Assembly (NCBI GenBank): GCA_021234535.1
Contig: SFZH01000008.1
Location: 19,631,358 to 19,695,357, forward strand
Direction of reading: 5' to 3'
Source of the DNA: Stichopus chloronotus
Lineage: Eukaryota; Echinodermata; Holothuroidea; Aspidochirotida; Stichopodidae
Length of the DNA stretch: 64,000 nucleotides
Part shown: in pieces, positions 10,901-64,000 of the stretch
Numbering within the stretch: the first letter of the stretch is position 1
Layout: every line of letters starts with the position of its first letter
Notes under the pieces: generated by a model
Told to the model about the DNA's origin: nothing
Seen by the model: only the letters and a program-made list of their open reading frames with translations
Databases searched by the model: none
Made by a program: the position numbers and the translations under genes

Positions 10901-12482
10901 TCATACCTTTTACCACATTGGTAGTGGTAAGAGGGATGATAGTGGTGATAATGATGATTGTGGCATTTTGTGATGATAGTGATTATGTTGATGCATTTAG
11001 GTTAATTTGAGAATTGATGTGCGTGACTGATTGCATTTCTCTGTGTTAACATACAATGCCAATGACAGGTTTTACTACTCTTTGGTGGGTACAGCAGGTA
11101 CCAAGGAGATCATTGTTCAATCTTTTTTCTGTTTTTCCTGATCCCTTAGGGTCATTCTACGTCAGAAGTAATCTACGCCATTTTAGACTACGGGACTAAT
11201 TATTGTAACCTTGAAAATCTGATTACTGGTAAGCTAGCTATTCGTATGTGATATGAAGTACAGTATGATATTAAAGATTTCCATTTTGTTCTTCTCTTTC
11301 CATTATGAGACAAAACCCAATTGTTTTTAAAGAGGAGTGGTTCTCCTCTGCAGGTGATAATTGTTATGTAGTACTCTGTTTTCTACTGTAGGGGAATGAA
11401 ACAGTTTAATTTCATTTAAAGGGAAATAGGGCGTTTGTTTTAAAGAAAACATCCATATTTTTGAAACCAATGTTTGTGGCATAGAATGATACAGTAGATA
11501 ATTCAAAGTAAGGAAGGACAGTAGCCTTCTTTTCAAGAAAAAAACTCCTCACCAATAGAAATTCAGTTACTTGCTGCTCAACAATAATTTGTTCACCTAA
11601 ACTTTTCAAAATTTCAATGATGCATCTTCCATTACTCATCACATGCATAATGTTTTGAGAAGATGAAGCTTTGGTAGATGTTTATTGATGAGGCTGACTG
11701 GTTTAACAAAGCGATTAAAGCGTTTTTCTTTTGTATGTCATGTTGATGTATTCTAAATTCCCTATTTCCCTTTAAGTGAAACATGTTTTGAACACTAGTC
11801 CATGATGTAGGGAGCTGAAAGCTGTTTACACTCATATGTTGAGTATACTGTAGTATCAATTTGAATAATTTCATATGTTGAAAGCACTTGGACACCATGT
11901 CCTCCCACATACATTCTTAAATACGGACTTTGTCTTCTTTTTTTTCACAATTGACTTTCCATGTGAAAATTTCATCGGTAGATTCAAAAAAAAAAAGAGA
12001 ATAAAAAAAACAAGATGACCGTAATGATTTTTAAAGACTGATTTAATTATGGTTCTGTTTATTTATGTTGTGAGGATGTTATTACATTTCTTTGTTGGTA
12101 GTTAGTCAGCAATATTACTCATTCATTATCTTAGTTACAACATGTACTGCTAGAAACACAAACCAATATTATATTTTTTCGGTTAGCACTAAATGTCACT
12201 TTATGATTGCACACTAATAGTCACTTGGTTGCTGTGATTCTGCTGGCTGGCTTGATATAAATCGAAGCTCAGTTCAAATTTAAACTTAGCTAAAATAGAG
12301 GCATTTGTAGGCACTGTTTACCAGTAACATTGTCTGACAGTTTTTTCACTTATCATCTTTTCTTTCTCTTGACTTTTCTCTTTCTGCTAGGTTCCAAACT
12401 GGATATGGTCTCTGGCTACTCTGAAAGCACCAGTGACAAAGTGTGCACCCAGTATTCATCAAGAAATTGTGATAAGTATTAG
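7727..12482 (+). CDS. Five-exon gene: small eight-cysteine membrane or secreted protein of unknown function
   Basis: Five exons (7727-7908, 8806-8914, 10503-10619, 11150-11228, 12391-12482) join in frame through GT...AG introns to give 579 bp, 192 residues plus stop. Residues 1-30 are strongly basic (RGSRAKK, RPQRARLRR). Residues 31-45 are a hydrophobic run (VTFVVIPVLLAILVV) fitting a signal anchor or uncleaved signal. The remaining ~145 residues hold eight cysteines (57, 67, 87, 94, 133, 155, 181, 189), enough for four disulfides, and an N-glycosylation sequon at Asn69. I predict a type II membrane or secreted ectodomain. I do not recognise the family and assign no function. The first ATG with an anchor-like N-terminus was chosen as start. 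The same frame is open to 7670, but a likely splice acceptor at 7683-7684 suggests that part is intron. Two AATAAA signals lie 120-150 bp after the stop. Confidence 0.82.
8806..8914 (+). CDS. Exon 2 of the eight-cysteine protein gene
   Basis: It is flanked by TTTTCTCCAG and GTATGA. It encodes EFGISCQNVSDRLVAQIKKW and the CANGGEKC segment, with three cysteines and a possible NVS glycosylation site. It ends in phase 0. Confidence 0.82.
10503..10619 (+). CDS. Exon 3 of the eight-cysteine protein gene
   Basis: The acceptor is GTGTTGCAG and the donor GTATGA. It is a 117-bp phase 0-0 exon of 39 codons including the HMTPVKHYVDDLDFKFKD stretch and one cysteine. It lies directly before a minisatellite in the next intron. 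Confidence 0.82.
10647..11034 (+). repeat. Three-copy minisatellite, unit about 124 bp, in intron 3
   Basis: Units begin near 10650, 10797 and 10921. Each has a TAGTGGTAATAG-like head rich in GTGATAGTG triplets, then TTTGAGAATTGATG; the first two end in TTCATACCTTTTACCACATT. The third copy lacks that tail. It is unspliced and non-coding. Confidence 0.85.
11150..11228 (+). CDS. Exon 4 of the eight-cysteine protein gene
   Basis: The acceptor is ATCCCTTAG and the donor G|GTAAGC, phase 0 to 1. It encodes GHSTSEVIYAILDYGTNYC and NLENLIT, with one cysteine. The reading joins exon 5 without a stop. Confidence 0.82.
11415..11775 (+). mobile_element. MITE-like element with 12-bp inverted ends and TTAA flanks, copy 1
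   Basis: The 360-bp unit begins TTAAAGGGAAATAGGG and ends CCCTATTTCCCTTTAA, an exact inverted pair. If TTAA is the target duplication, the inverted terminus is AGGGAAATAGGG. A second copy in the same orientation is at 63432-63783. It has no transposase, so it is a non-autonomous element; the TTAA target would fit piggyBac-type mobilisation (inference). It lies in intron 4 of the eight-cysteine gene. Confidence 0.85.
12391..12482 (+). CDS. Exon 5 (last coding exon) of the eight-cysteine protein gene
   Basis: It follows a strong polypyrimidine tract and TTTCTGCTAG. It encodes SKLDMVSGYSESTSDKVC and a C-terminal CDKY with two cysteines, then TAG. The frame is fixed by exon 4 (phase 1). The 3' UTR follows. 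Confidence 0.82.
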
Positions 12483-12603
12483 AAGATCGCCAACTGCTGC
12501 ATGATTGAAGTGTTAAGAATGTAATCAGGGTGTAGAATTCAGAAAGTTACAGTAAAAAAAAAATGAAAGTGAGTTGAGTTGTTGAGACTTTTAATCAAAT
12601 CTG

Positions 12604-12633
12604 AATAAAACCCCAAACCATACCATCAATAAA
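12604..12633 (+). terminator. Two polyadenylation signals of the eight-cysteine gene
   Basis: AATAAA hexamers at 12604-12609 and 12628-12633 lie 122 and 146 bp after the stop codon, the usual position for 3' end formation of a short 3' UTR. Confidence 0.6.
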
Positions 12634-15600
12634 TTCTAGGTTCAAATGCTGGAAAATTGAGAAATGCACACAATTTTGTTTCATAGTTGTGTTTGGAAGT
12701 AGAGAACAAAACTATGTGAATTTATTGAATAACATGATCACTCTCCACCTAACATAAGATATGCAAAAATAAGAAAACAAGTATGTTAGCTGGAATAATT
12801 GTTGCTGTAAGGTAATGTAACATAATACCACACACAGGACAGTATATGAAATTCACCCATCGAGTTAAAAGGCATCTTTGTTATTAATATGTCCAACTAA
12901 ACAATAACTGCTGGTCAGGTTTTGTGTTTGTATTGTTCATGACACTTAAGTGTTGTTGAGATGATATGCGGGTAGTTTGAGCAGGCAAGGTTATGACTCG
13001 ATTCAATTTGATGAGGCATTAAGCCGTGACAAGTATTGACCTAGTGGTACAGTTTACACAGGTAGAAAAAGACAAAAGCAAAAGGATATTCATTTCAATC
13101 ACTGCGTAAAACTGAAGGTATCATGAGTTTGAATGTGAGTGGTGGGATCAGAGCGGTGTTTGGTTTTGACTTAATTATTTGGAATCTTAAATGAAACGAA
13201 CAAAACTGATGTTATTTCTCAGTGGATAGCGGTGATCAGCCCTCAACTGTTCACATTGTAAGAGAGTTTTTGGAGAATTAGTTATCATCCTTTGTATGGA
13301 CGCATGTAGCCACAGTAAACAGAGAGAAGACTTTATCCCTTCAGCAGTGGGGGTATGTTATAAAATAAGACAGTATGAAACAAGATGAGACACAGGTCTT
13401 TCATTACTGGCAGTGATATATTTGGGAAATTGAACTTCTGTCCCTCTCAACTCATTCTGGGTTAAGGTTGGGTTTGTGTGCAGGGGAAGTTAGTTGGATC
13501 CCTGTAGGACATACAGGACGGATATATATTAAATAGTTATAGATTGTTTCTTCTTGGATAAGACTCATTTGATTGCACAAAATTGTCTACTTTTCGACTT
13601 GAGTGGCATTAAGTAATAATTTATTACATCACCAGCACTACTATGTTGGAGCAATTTTGGAGAAAGGCTAGAAGAGCTTATATCAATGATTCTGTTTTCT
13701 GGCATCATATGCTGACCTGGTGGTCATCGAAGAGCACACACTCAAGAACACACACACACACAAAAATATGTTAACATCAAAGCAATCAGCAAAAGTAATT
13801 AAATGTTTTAAGAAGTGAAATCATGAAGGATATGTAGCTACAAGTGAAATAGTGATTAGGCTACTCTAACTTTGACCTGTTTGTGTTTTTGCAACACAGC
13901 AGATTATAACAGCATTTTTTTTTTTTCAACTGACCTCATCTTTTCACCAGTTGTGTAGTTTCTTACATTTTTTTTCTCAAAATTTTTATCGTCTTTCAAT
14001 CGTAACTATTGTAAAGGTAATATCAAGGGTTTAAAAGGTTCATTCTATGAAATAAATTTTTACGACAATCCATTGAATAATTTGTTGTTTTTAACTTGCT
14101 GGTCACAAGCTGGCTTGCTTTTTATGCTCATTCTGTGGTAAAGCTTTTGCAGCATATTTGATAAAAGATAAATGGTCCGTATGGGAAGTAAAGTGTCTCG
14201 TGTAGGAGGGGAGATTTTTGCTTCTATACTCACTATACAAAAAACTGACGTCCGCCGACTTCGGAGACAAAAGTCCCTTTAGTTCTGCAAAAATCATAGG
14301 CTACCTTCACTTTCAAACTCTATGGCGATTAGCTGATGCAGGGCTTTTAATTTTAAGAGACACAACTACCATTGCACATGTAGAGAGACTGAGCAAACAC
14401 GCAACTACATGATACCCTCATTGTACTCGGTAGTACTGGTGTGCGGCGACCAATGGCCATTCATATCAAGTTCATCCTACTTTGGGGTTTGCATTGTTTG
14501 ACTATTGTCGGCAGGCTTTTCCGGGCCGCAGGCGTAGGAGCGGCTAAAGAGACGCTCCATAGGCGATATGGGAAGGGCAGCAGCCAATTGTTTTCAAAGA
14601 CTGACTTTAAAGTGTCGATAATTTCAGATAAAGTTGAATTCACTTAGACCTTTACCTAGACTATCACTTATCCCAAAAAATTAAGAAAATAAAAAAGTAT
14701 AAAACAACCGGTGAAAATACAGTACCAATGTAAAAAAAATATTCTGACAGCTTCCTTTGTAATATTTAAAAAAGAAAATGGTGAAAGTCCACTAGAAGTA
14801 TGTATGCAGAAATGTATAATAAACAAAGCCGGAAGATGCACATGTTATAAGAATGGTTGATTTTTCGTAGGTTTTAATAAGTGTAATTGCAAGATGAAAT
14901 AGACTGGGCTAAGATTCCCTTTCACCAAGGCCACGAAGCAATCTGTCTTTTGTATCGGTCTTGACAGTTCTATAAGTCTTATTCGAGAGAAGAACAACTG
15001 TAAAGGAGCATCCTCTGCTACAGGAGGCAGAAAAAATGAGAGCGGCACAGCATTGCCAGTCGTTACTAAAAGAAACTTATTGTTCTTCGGCCTTTTTTCG
15101 CTTGTGTCCCGTATGGCAATGTAAAATTTCTAAACAGGTCCCTCCATTAAAGCATATAAAGAATGGTTGACCTGTATTTGCGGATGCCTCAACTTTGTTA
15201 ATTGGGTGTAAATTAAGACACTGTCTCAGTTAACACGGCATGAGTTGCTCCATATGGGGTGTTGTGCAACATTTCAGTGGCTTGAGCAGAAGGGTTCAAT
15301 GAGGGGGGGGGGGGGGGTTGTGGGTACACATTTCTCCCGACTGACATACCGGAAACCAGTTCAATTTACGATTTTACAATGGTTAGATCCAAAACGGTGC
15401 AATTAGTCACCATTTCTTGTTTTTGCGTAGAATGTATAGGATACATCCCATTTTCACAATTTTAAGAGCTAAACATAAAAACCTTGCCTCATTTATGTGC
15501 ATTGGTTCATTCACCCACCATTGCACAAGTTTCGGCGACTGGTCAGTCTTCCCCGACTAGTCGCGTAGACGGAGGAGGGACCCCTCTACCCCCGTCATTG

Positions 15601-18600
15601 GGACATTTGACACTTAGGAATCAAAGGAAACACTTTCAATGCAGAAAAGCGCATTATATTTACGCTGTATGATCTGATGTAGACAGCAGGCCGGGTGTTT
15701 TAAGACTGTTGGTAGTTGGTTTGGCACGAAATATAACTTTGGCAGTACCCGTGTGCCCTCGCATTCGTTAAGGTTAGGTCTCTTGACCGCATAACGACAA
15801 GGTTATATACATGCAGCGAGTTCAATCGTGAGTGTGTATCTAATGACAGAGATACTAGCAAGTTGGGGTAATGTTTGAAGGTTTCACTGAAGTATCAACG
15901 GTACCCTAAACCGATCCAATTAAAAGCAATTTGAAAAGTCGCACTCAGTGTCACTTTATATTGTGACGCTTCAATAGCCACTTCACTTTCCTGTTCACGT
16001 ACCCCCTTTCAATGACATTTCACTTATTGTCCCCGGGACTATTAATACATGCTGATGTTTGATGACCGAATTACGGTCTACCGTATGAAATACCTAATAA
16101 GAAATTAGAAAGGCCTATATTTCTTTCATCTCCAAGGGGCATCTGTTCTTAGCTTCATTTCTGTAGCAATCTTCCTTTGCTACGGGTGGGCAGGACGGGG
16201 CACATCGTCTAAAAAGTAATGAAAATAATAAATCGTTAGCCCAAAATGTAAGTCTTGAAGTAATTAAAGAACAGTTATTTTTCGCAAATGAAGTGTGGAG
16301 AAAAGTCTGTAGCTTTCAGTGGGAAGGGGGGGGGGGGGTGAGGCATGGGGATTGTTCCTCAGACATTCTGTGGCCCGAATTCGAACCTCATTACTACGAG
16401 GGGGGATGTTGGAGGATGAAATAAACAAGAGATTCAGTCCGAAATGCCACGTGATTCCGGTGATTCTTTTCAGAGGAAGAGTAATCGTTGGCCTTGGAGG
16501 AGGGGTCTAACAGGAGGGTACACCCTTGTCTTTGAGAATCTTGTCAACAACAAAACGCAGTCTGGTGCATCTTTTGAGGCCTCATACTTTTCTCGAGCAA
16601 TCATAGTTTCCAGGAAAGTTGATCCCACATCCAACTGCATGTTTGTTGCATTTATCGTTGATTACCACACATCAAAGTGGACCTATAGTTGTATACCATT
16701 AAGTGTTGTAAATGAAACATTCACCTCATTGAAGGAAAACGTAGGTATGGGATTGTCTTTTGTTTTGTTCGGGGGTTAAGCATCACGTGATCACTGCCCT
16801 TCGGAGAAATTTAAACTGTTTTCAGCTACTTCGTAACCTTAGAGAATTTTTTTTAACTCATAAAATGTTCTAGGCTGAGATATCAGAAACTCCAACTGGT
16901 TTCTCACATTTCCAGAAGATCTTCGCTCTCATTTTTTTGGGGGGGGGGTTGGGGGTGGGGGTGGTGAGACATCCACCACAGAAAGGAAAGAAAAAAATGT
17001 TTGGAAGCTGAGTGCCGGCAGAACTAAGTGGATTGCCACCATCTGTTAGCGCGGAGCGCGCGTTCAATATAATTTTTGTCTTTCAACACCCCCCCCCCCC
17101 CCACTGCCTCCTTCCTCTCCTGCGCAAATGACCGGAAAGAGCACTTTCCAGGATTCCAGGATCTAAGCTGCATGTACCCAGATTCGAAATAAAATCGCAA
17201 ATATGCAATTTCTCAATGAGAAATAAATTAATCTATGAAAAATTGCAATAGGAGCCTACATCAGATGGATCGAGAGGACACAAGATCCAACAATGAATTA
17301 TGCACCATCTTTCATTGGCTCAATCTGTCATGTCTTCATTGTCACCTTCATTATTTTGGCCACCACATCATTAATACATGTCCATAACTCAATCATGCAT
17401 CCCCTACAACATGCCATTTGTCCCAAACCTACCCCCACCCGGCCCTCTTCTTCAGACGAATCAAAGCTTAAAGCTTCTTTACAGCCGAAGTTGTTTTCAA
17501 ACACAGGAGCATTTCCAGTCAATACTAAAAGGGTCATCTTACTTTTGCTAGCATGATGTCTGCGACTAATTATGTGCTAAACGTTACGTAACTAGAAATA
17601 AACAGTAAAATAAGTTTATTCTGAATTGACAAAAGGAGATGTTTCAATTAATGTAGAGGAAGTCAGTCTCGCGGCTGAGTGAGAACGAGAATCTCTGATC
17701 ATTTGATTAGTGACTATCAATCTCCTTTTAAAAATGGTTAATGGCATTTAATTTTATTTGGTTAAAATATTACATATATTTGCTAGATTTTCATAAACAG
17801 ATGTTCCCGGAATGATGGAATATTTCTCTCTATCTGAACCCCTTTACATTTGACGAACTCTCGTGATAGGGTCTATACTCTCTCATTTTTTTTTTCAAGT
17901 TCACTAACCGATCTTGTGTTCCCGGTTGGATGAATTTTCAGTAAATGTCAATTTCATTTTTGAGCACTTACAGATCATGGGTCCTGCATGGTTCTGTCAC
18001 TTGTACACCCTCTAAAATTCTTCAGAGGATCTTTTGCTATTAGTTCTAATTTTAAGACGAAGTTGTTATTGGGCAGATGAAACATCGAAGTCGATAACAT
18101 CAGGAATATAAAACGGGTAAAATGTGCAATCTTGACCTGCAAGGAAATCACGTATAAATTTCTCAGGAAGCCATCTTAAAGTTAATTTACAAAATGAAAT
18201 CAAAACGTCCTGACTTTATTCGGAGTACAATTTAAAGTGTTACAAGTAATGGAAAAGCTTCTAAAAATCTTATTCCTTTCGACGTTATTGCTAAAAAAAT
18301 CTAGAGAAGTAACACAATTAAATCCGTTTTGAAGTGTTTTTTTTTTACATCTCATTGGGGAATCAACAAAATGAATATCTTTATTATTTAGAGATTTGTT
18401 TAACTTCAGACAGCAGGGTTTGTCCATGCAACGTCTGCAAAATTGATCATAGCTCTTCGTTTCTCCCGGAGTGCTGAGGTGAAAGATGATTAAAGATATA
18501 AGCAAGAGAGACAACGGAAAAACTTGTAACTGATAATTGTAACTTGTATTTGATATGAAACAAAACGTTCATCGTAATTATTTTTCTTCACATATAGTCA

Positions 18601-21100
18601 TCCACAGTTGGGAAGCAAATTGTCTGAGAAAACCGTAGTGTCGGACTTTCATATGAACTTCACAAAATTCTGCAAATAAATTATTAAAGATGTCATCTTG
18701 TATTTTCTGATCATGTACTACAAATCATCAATTGCTGTGAAGGAAAATGCCATCTCTTTGTCTATTTTTAGAGAACCTACCTTTGGAACAGCTTCAGTTT
18801 TGGAATATTCAATATCCAAATAAGGATTAAAAGCAAATTGAAGGGTAATATGCCACAAAGAGTTTATCGCGGTTATTCTTAACGTTTCAAAAACCAATTT
18901 GAAATATGTGGACACTCAGGATTCGCCATTTCAAAGGTGAGAGAAAGGAATGATTGGATTCCACACACCTTAGAGTTGATGGTCCATCTATGGTCTTCCT
19001 GTAAACACACGCACTACACTAATTCACTGCCTTTACATGTCGAGCCCTGCATCCCAGGGGCTCCTGACTGAAAACTTGGGTTCCTCAGCGCTGAGTATGA
19101 ACTTGCTAATGATCGGAAGAGACTACTTGAGGGGAAATAGATGAGGGGAAGCAGTCCAGAGCTGTAAGCTACACAAATTACTAGTACCTGAACACTAAAG
19201 CTCAACCAGTTGGCAAATGTTTTTCGATACCAGTTGCAGACAAAACGTTACTACGCCCCCAATAATTATTTTCCAGCCTGTTTGTATCCCTTCTTCAAGT
19301 TTGACGACAATGACGAATTTCCTGTGAATTTGTACATGTCATACACTTTCCAGCTGTCAAGTGTACTGATTTAGTTGACACTGATTAATTAACAAACGGA
19401 GTACACCTGAACAAAATCTCATCCACTAGCTTGTTTGGAGCCTGAAAAAAAAAAAGCGTAACTACCTAAATAATTGGTTATTTTATAAATTGGTCTTTTA
19501 CGTACTTCGGTTGTAGGACGTTAGAAAGATAAGGACAAATATAAGGCACTTCCGTCCAACTACACCCTGAGACATGTAAACCAATGTTAATTATAGTCTT
19601 AAGAGAGGGGACGGGACCTTTTTGATGTTGAAGGAAGAAGGAGGAGAGTGTCCTTGCCCTTTTAGACATCTGTCATATCAGGTCTGTTGACTGACAGACA
19701 AATGTCTTGAATCTATGCAGGAACTTTCCGAACAGTATGAATGACCTTATACCAAACGACTCAAATCAACTCTGTTATTAAAGCTGGATATGAGTTTTAC
19801 CGGAAATCGCATGGAAGGTCATTGGTCTTTATTCTTCATCCAGTGTTTCAGGGAATAGAATATAGGGGAAAATATCGATCGCCACAAAATCTGAAAGAAA
19901 ACTACAAATTTACTTTTCAGATATAAAAATGTGAAAGTTGTCTCGACATTTTGTCATGTTCAAGTTTGAAATGTTGGCCCTACAAAAAATTCCGACTCTA
20001 AAGGAAAGCCCATAGCCGTCAGTCACTGTTACTTTAAATCAAGGTAAACAATGGAAATGGATATGAATATTCATGCCTGTAAAAATGAGAGTCAAACATT
20101 TGACAAAGTGACTATAACACATTTGAGTTTCAGTCACTGTGGCAGAAATATGACAATTTCAACTCACTTCCAGCTTTAGCGAAAGCCACGAGGCTTTCAT
20201 CAAGGAGTGGGAAGAGGAGTAGGTATTCGATTCTTAAATAGTTTAGTTGTACTACAAAAAGAAAAGTACCGGAGAACCATCATTGATGACCATTTTATGT
20301 CATTACGCTACAATGGGGTGTAGTCCAGGTCATCAAAATCGATATATGTAGGGCTACTGCGACTCTTATATCCGCCTAAGGCGAGAGTTAATAACCAACA
20401 AAGCCCCAGAGTCGAATACCTGTTTCGATTTTGCCCCCCTCCCCTTCCCACTAAAAAGGGGTTCAAATTATGCATTGGCTGTAAGACTGTAGTGAAGACA
20501 GTCAGGGACTTCGACACTTTGCCAAAATGTACTCAACGCCATATTCCTTCATGATAACCGTATTTTATATCGATTATGGTCTCTTGCATAATTGTAACTT
20601 ATCCGTCATAAATGCTCTCATGCTAAATTTCCCTGAAATTCCACTTACGCAAGAGCTTTTTAAAGTTTTGATGTCTGTGTGAATGTAGCGACTGAACGCC
20701 TCTAACGGTGAACCCGTTGTCCAAACATTTTTAGAACAAACTTTAACACATTTCTGTTTTTTGGTGTTAGAAATTGTTATAATGACACGTCACTCACATT
20801 TTGACTTAATGCATGGTCTGATGTGAATGCGTAGAATACTGTCTATCGAACTCACCGTGAATTTGTCCTAGAGATTTGGTGCTATGACTAGTTGAATTGA
20901 TATTTGCATTTCACACTTCACGAGATGAATATACAAGTGAACTCAATCACAAACATTTCGCAATTGAACTGCCCGTGTAACGTTGGATGGTTGAGTGAAC
21001 TTGGCTTTGTAATACTTTTTTGTTCGTATTTTCGACGGTAGTTTTTTTTTTGGCTTTGTTTTCATTCTAAGTCATGGTTTTCCAGGTCTTTCAAAGGGGG
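12634..21100. other. Intergenic stretch, no convincing gene
   Basis: It contains G-runs at 15303-15316, 16325-16337 and 16939-16947, a C-run at 17091-17102, and one exon-like open segment at 16511-16740 (listed separately). A cysteine-containing minus-strand frame at 18200-18514 was examined and rejected because it lacks an ATG. No RNA gene or transposon was recognised by eye. Confidence 0.5.
16511..16740 (+). other. Exon-like open segment, unknown
   Basis: An open frame continues from an ATG at 16444 and reads GYTLVFENLVNN, ASYFSRAIIVSRKV and NCMFVAFIVDYHTSKW. The part from 16511 is bounded by CTAACAG on the left and GTAGGTATG on the right, both plausible splice sites. No neighbouring exon was found and I recognise no domain, so it may be an isolated relic, an exon of an unseen gene, or chance. 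Confidence 0.25.
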
Positions 21101-21108
21101 TATATATA
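21101..21108 (+). promoter_or_regulatory. Possible TATA box for the HYR/EGF gene
   Basis: TATATATA lies 137 bp before the ATG of the signal-peptide exon. A start of transcription about 30 bp downstream would give a 5' UTR of roughly 110 bp. The position is reasonable, but AT-rich motifs are common here. Confidence 0.35.
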
Positions 21109-21244
21109 TGAAGATGTAGATACACATCAATGTAATCGGGATATACCGACTTCAGCCTACGACTTAGGCCTATAGGAAACAGACACTTTGGCTAAACAAC
21201 AATAGTTTCACCAAGACAGCGAGAACTTTTCAAATTCCGTCAAA

Positions 21245-64000
<42,756 letters not shown>

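Noticed and set aside
16444..16510. ATG at 16444 as the start of a gene through 16779
   Set aside because: The segment before 16511 is a low-quality, G-rich reading with an acceptor-like boundary right after; only the later part looks exon-like.
17293..17556. Plus-strand ATG frame with a hydrophobic segment (FIVTFIILATTSLI)
   Set aside because: No domain, and the opposite strand is equally open. The hydrophobic run alone is weak evidence.
18200..18514. Minus-strand frame resembling a secreted cysteine-rich peptide (LLLISLIIFHL then eight cysteines)
   Set aside because: The start used is TTG, not ATG, and the frame is open upstream to a stop at 18569-18571 without any ATG before the hydrophobic stretch. 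No convincing splice partner was seen.

Overview
This is eukaryotic, animal-type DNA. Coding information is split into short exons with GT...AG introns, genes are sparse, introns are long, and the rest is AT-rich sequence full of decayed transposons, microsatellites and homopolymer runs. HYR (hyalin repeat) plus EGF domains in one secreted protein, CR1/L2-type and Penelope-like retroelements, and the repeat style suggest a marine deuterostome invertebrate, most likely an echinoderm (a holothurian is my best guess). The species is inference; nothing here proves it.

Layout. (1) 1-3651, minus strand: a CR1/L2-superfamily non-LTR retrotransposon running off the left edge. It has a PHD-finger/coiled-coil ORF1, an endonuclease with frameshifts, and a long open reverse transcriptase. 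(2) 3652-7726: no recognised gene, one small foldback and one copy of a dispersed repeat. (3) 7727-12482, plus strand: a complete five-exon gene rebuilt from splice sites. It encodes a 192-residue single-pass membrane or secreted protein with eight cysteines, of unknown function. Its introns hold a three-copy minisatellite and a TTAA/TIR MITE. (4) About 12.6-21.1 kb: no convincing gene. (5) 21245 to beyond the right edge, plus strand: a large gene for a secreted HYR/EGF protein. Exon 1 encodes a signal peptide. After a 15.8-kb intron come exons for HYR, eight EGF domains and three more HYR domains. Every internal exon is flanked by phase-1 introns and encodes about one domain. I follow 13 exons (695 codons); there is no stop, so the gene continues past 64000. 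After the last HYR exon lies a decayed extra HYR exon inside a tandem duplication.

The large gene's introns hold most of the other structure: two adjacent 5'-truncated Penelope-like elements with GIY-YIG endonucleases, each between (TA)n arrays and each with a hammerhead-like stem-loop near its 3' end; several satellites, one carrying DR1-type nuclear-receptor half-site pairs in successive units; a 1.1-kb GATC-rich foldback element with a 3-bp target duplication; and two further families of dispersed repeats.

The two host genes appear unrelated. Both encode cell-surface or extracellular products on the plus strand, but nothing shows that they act together. Exon coordinates come from reading splice consensus and frame continuity by eye, without transcript evidence.
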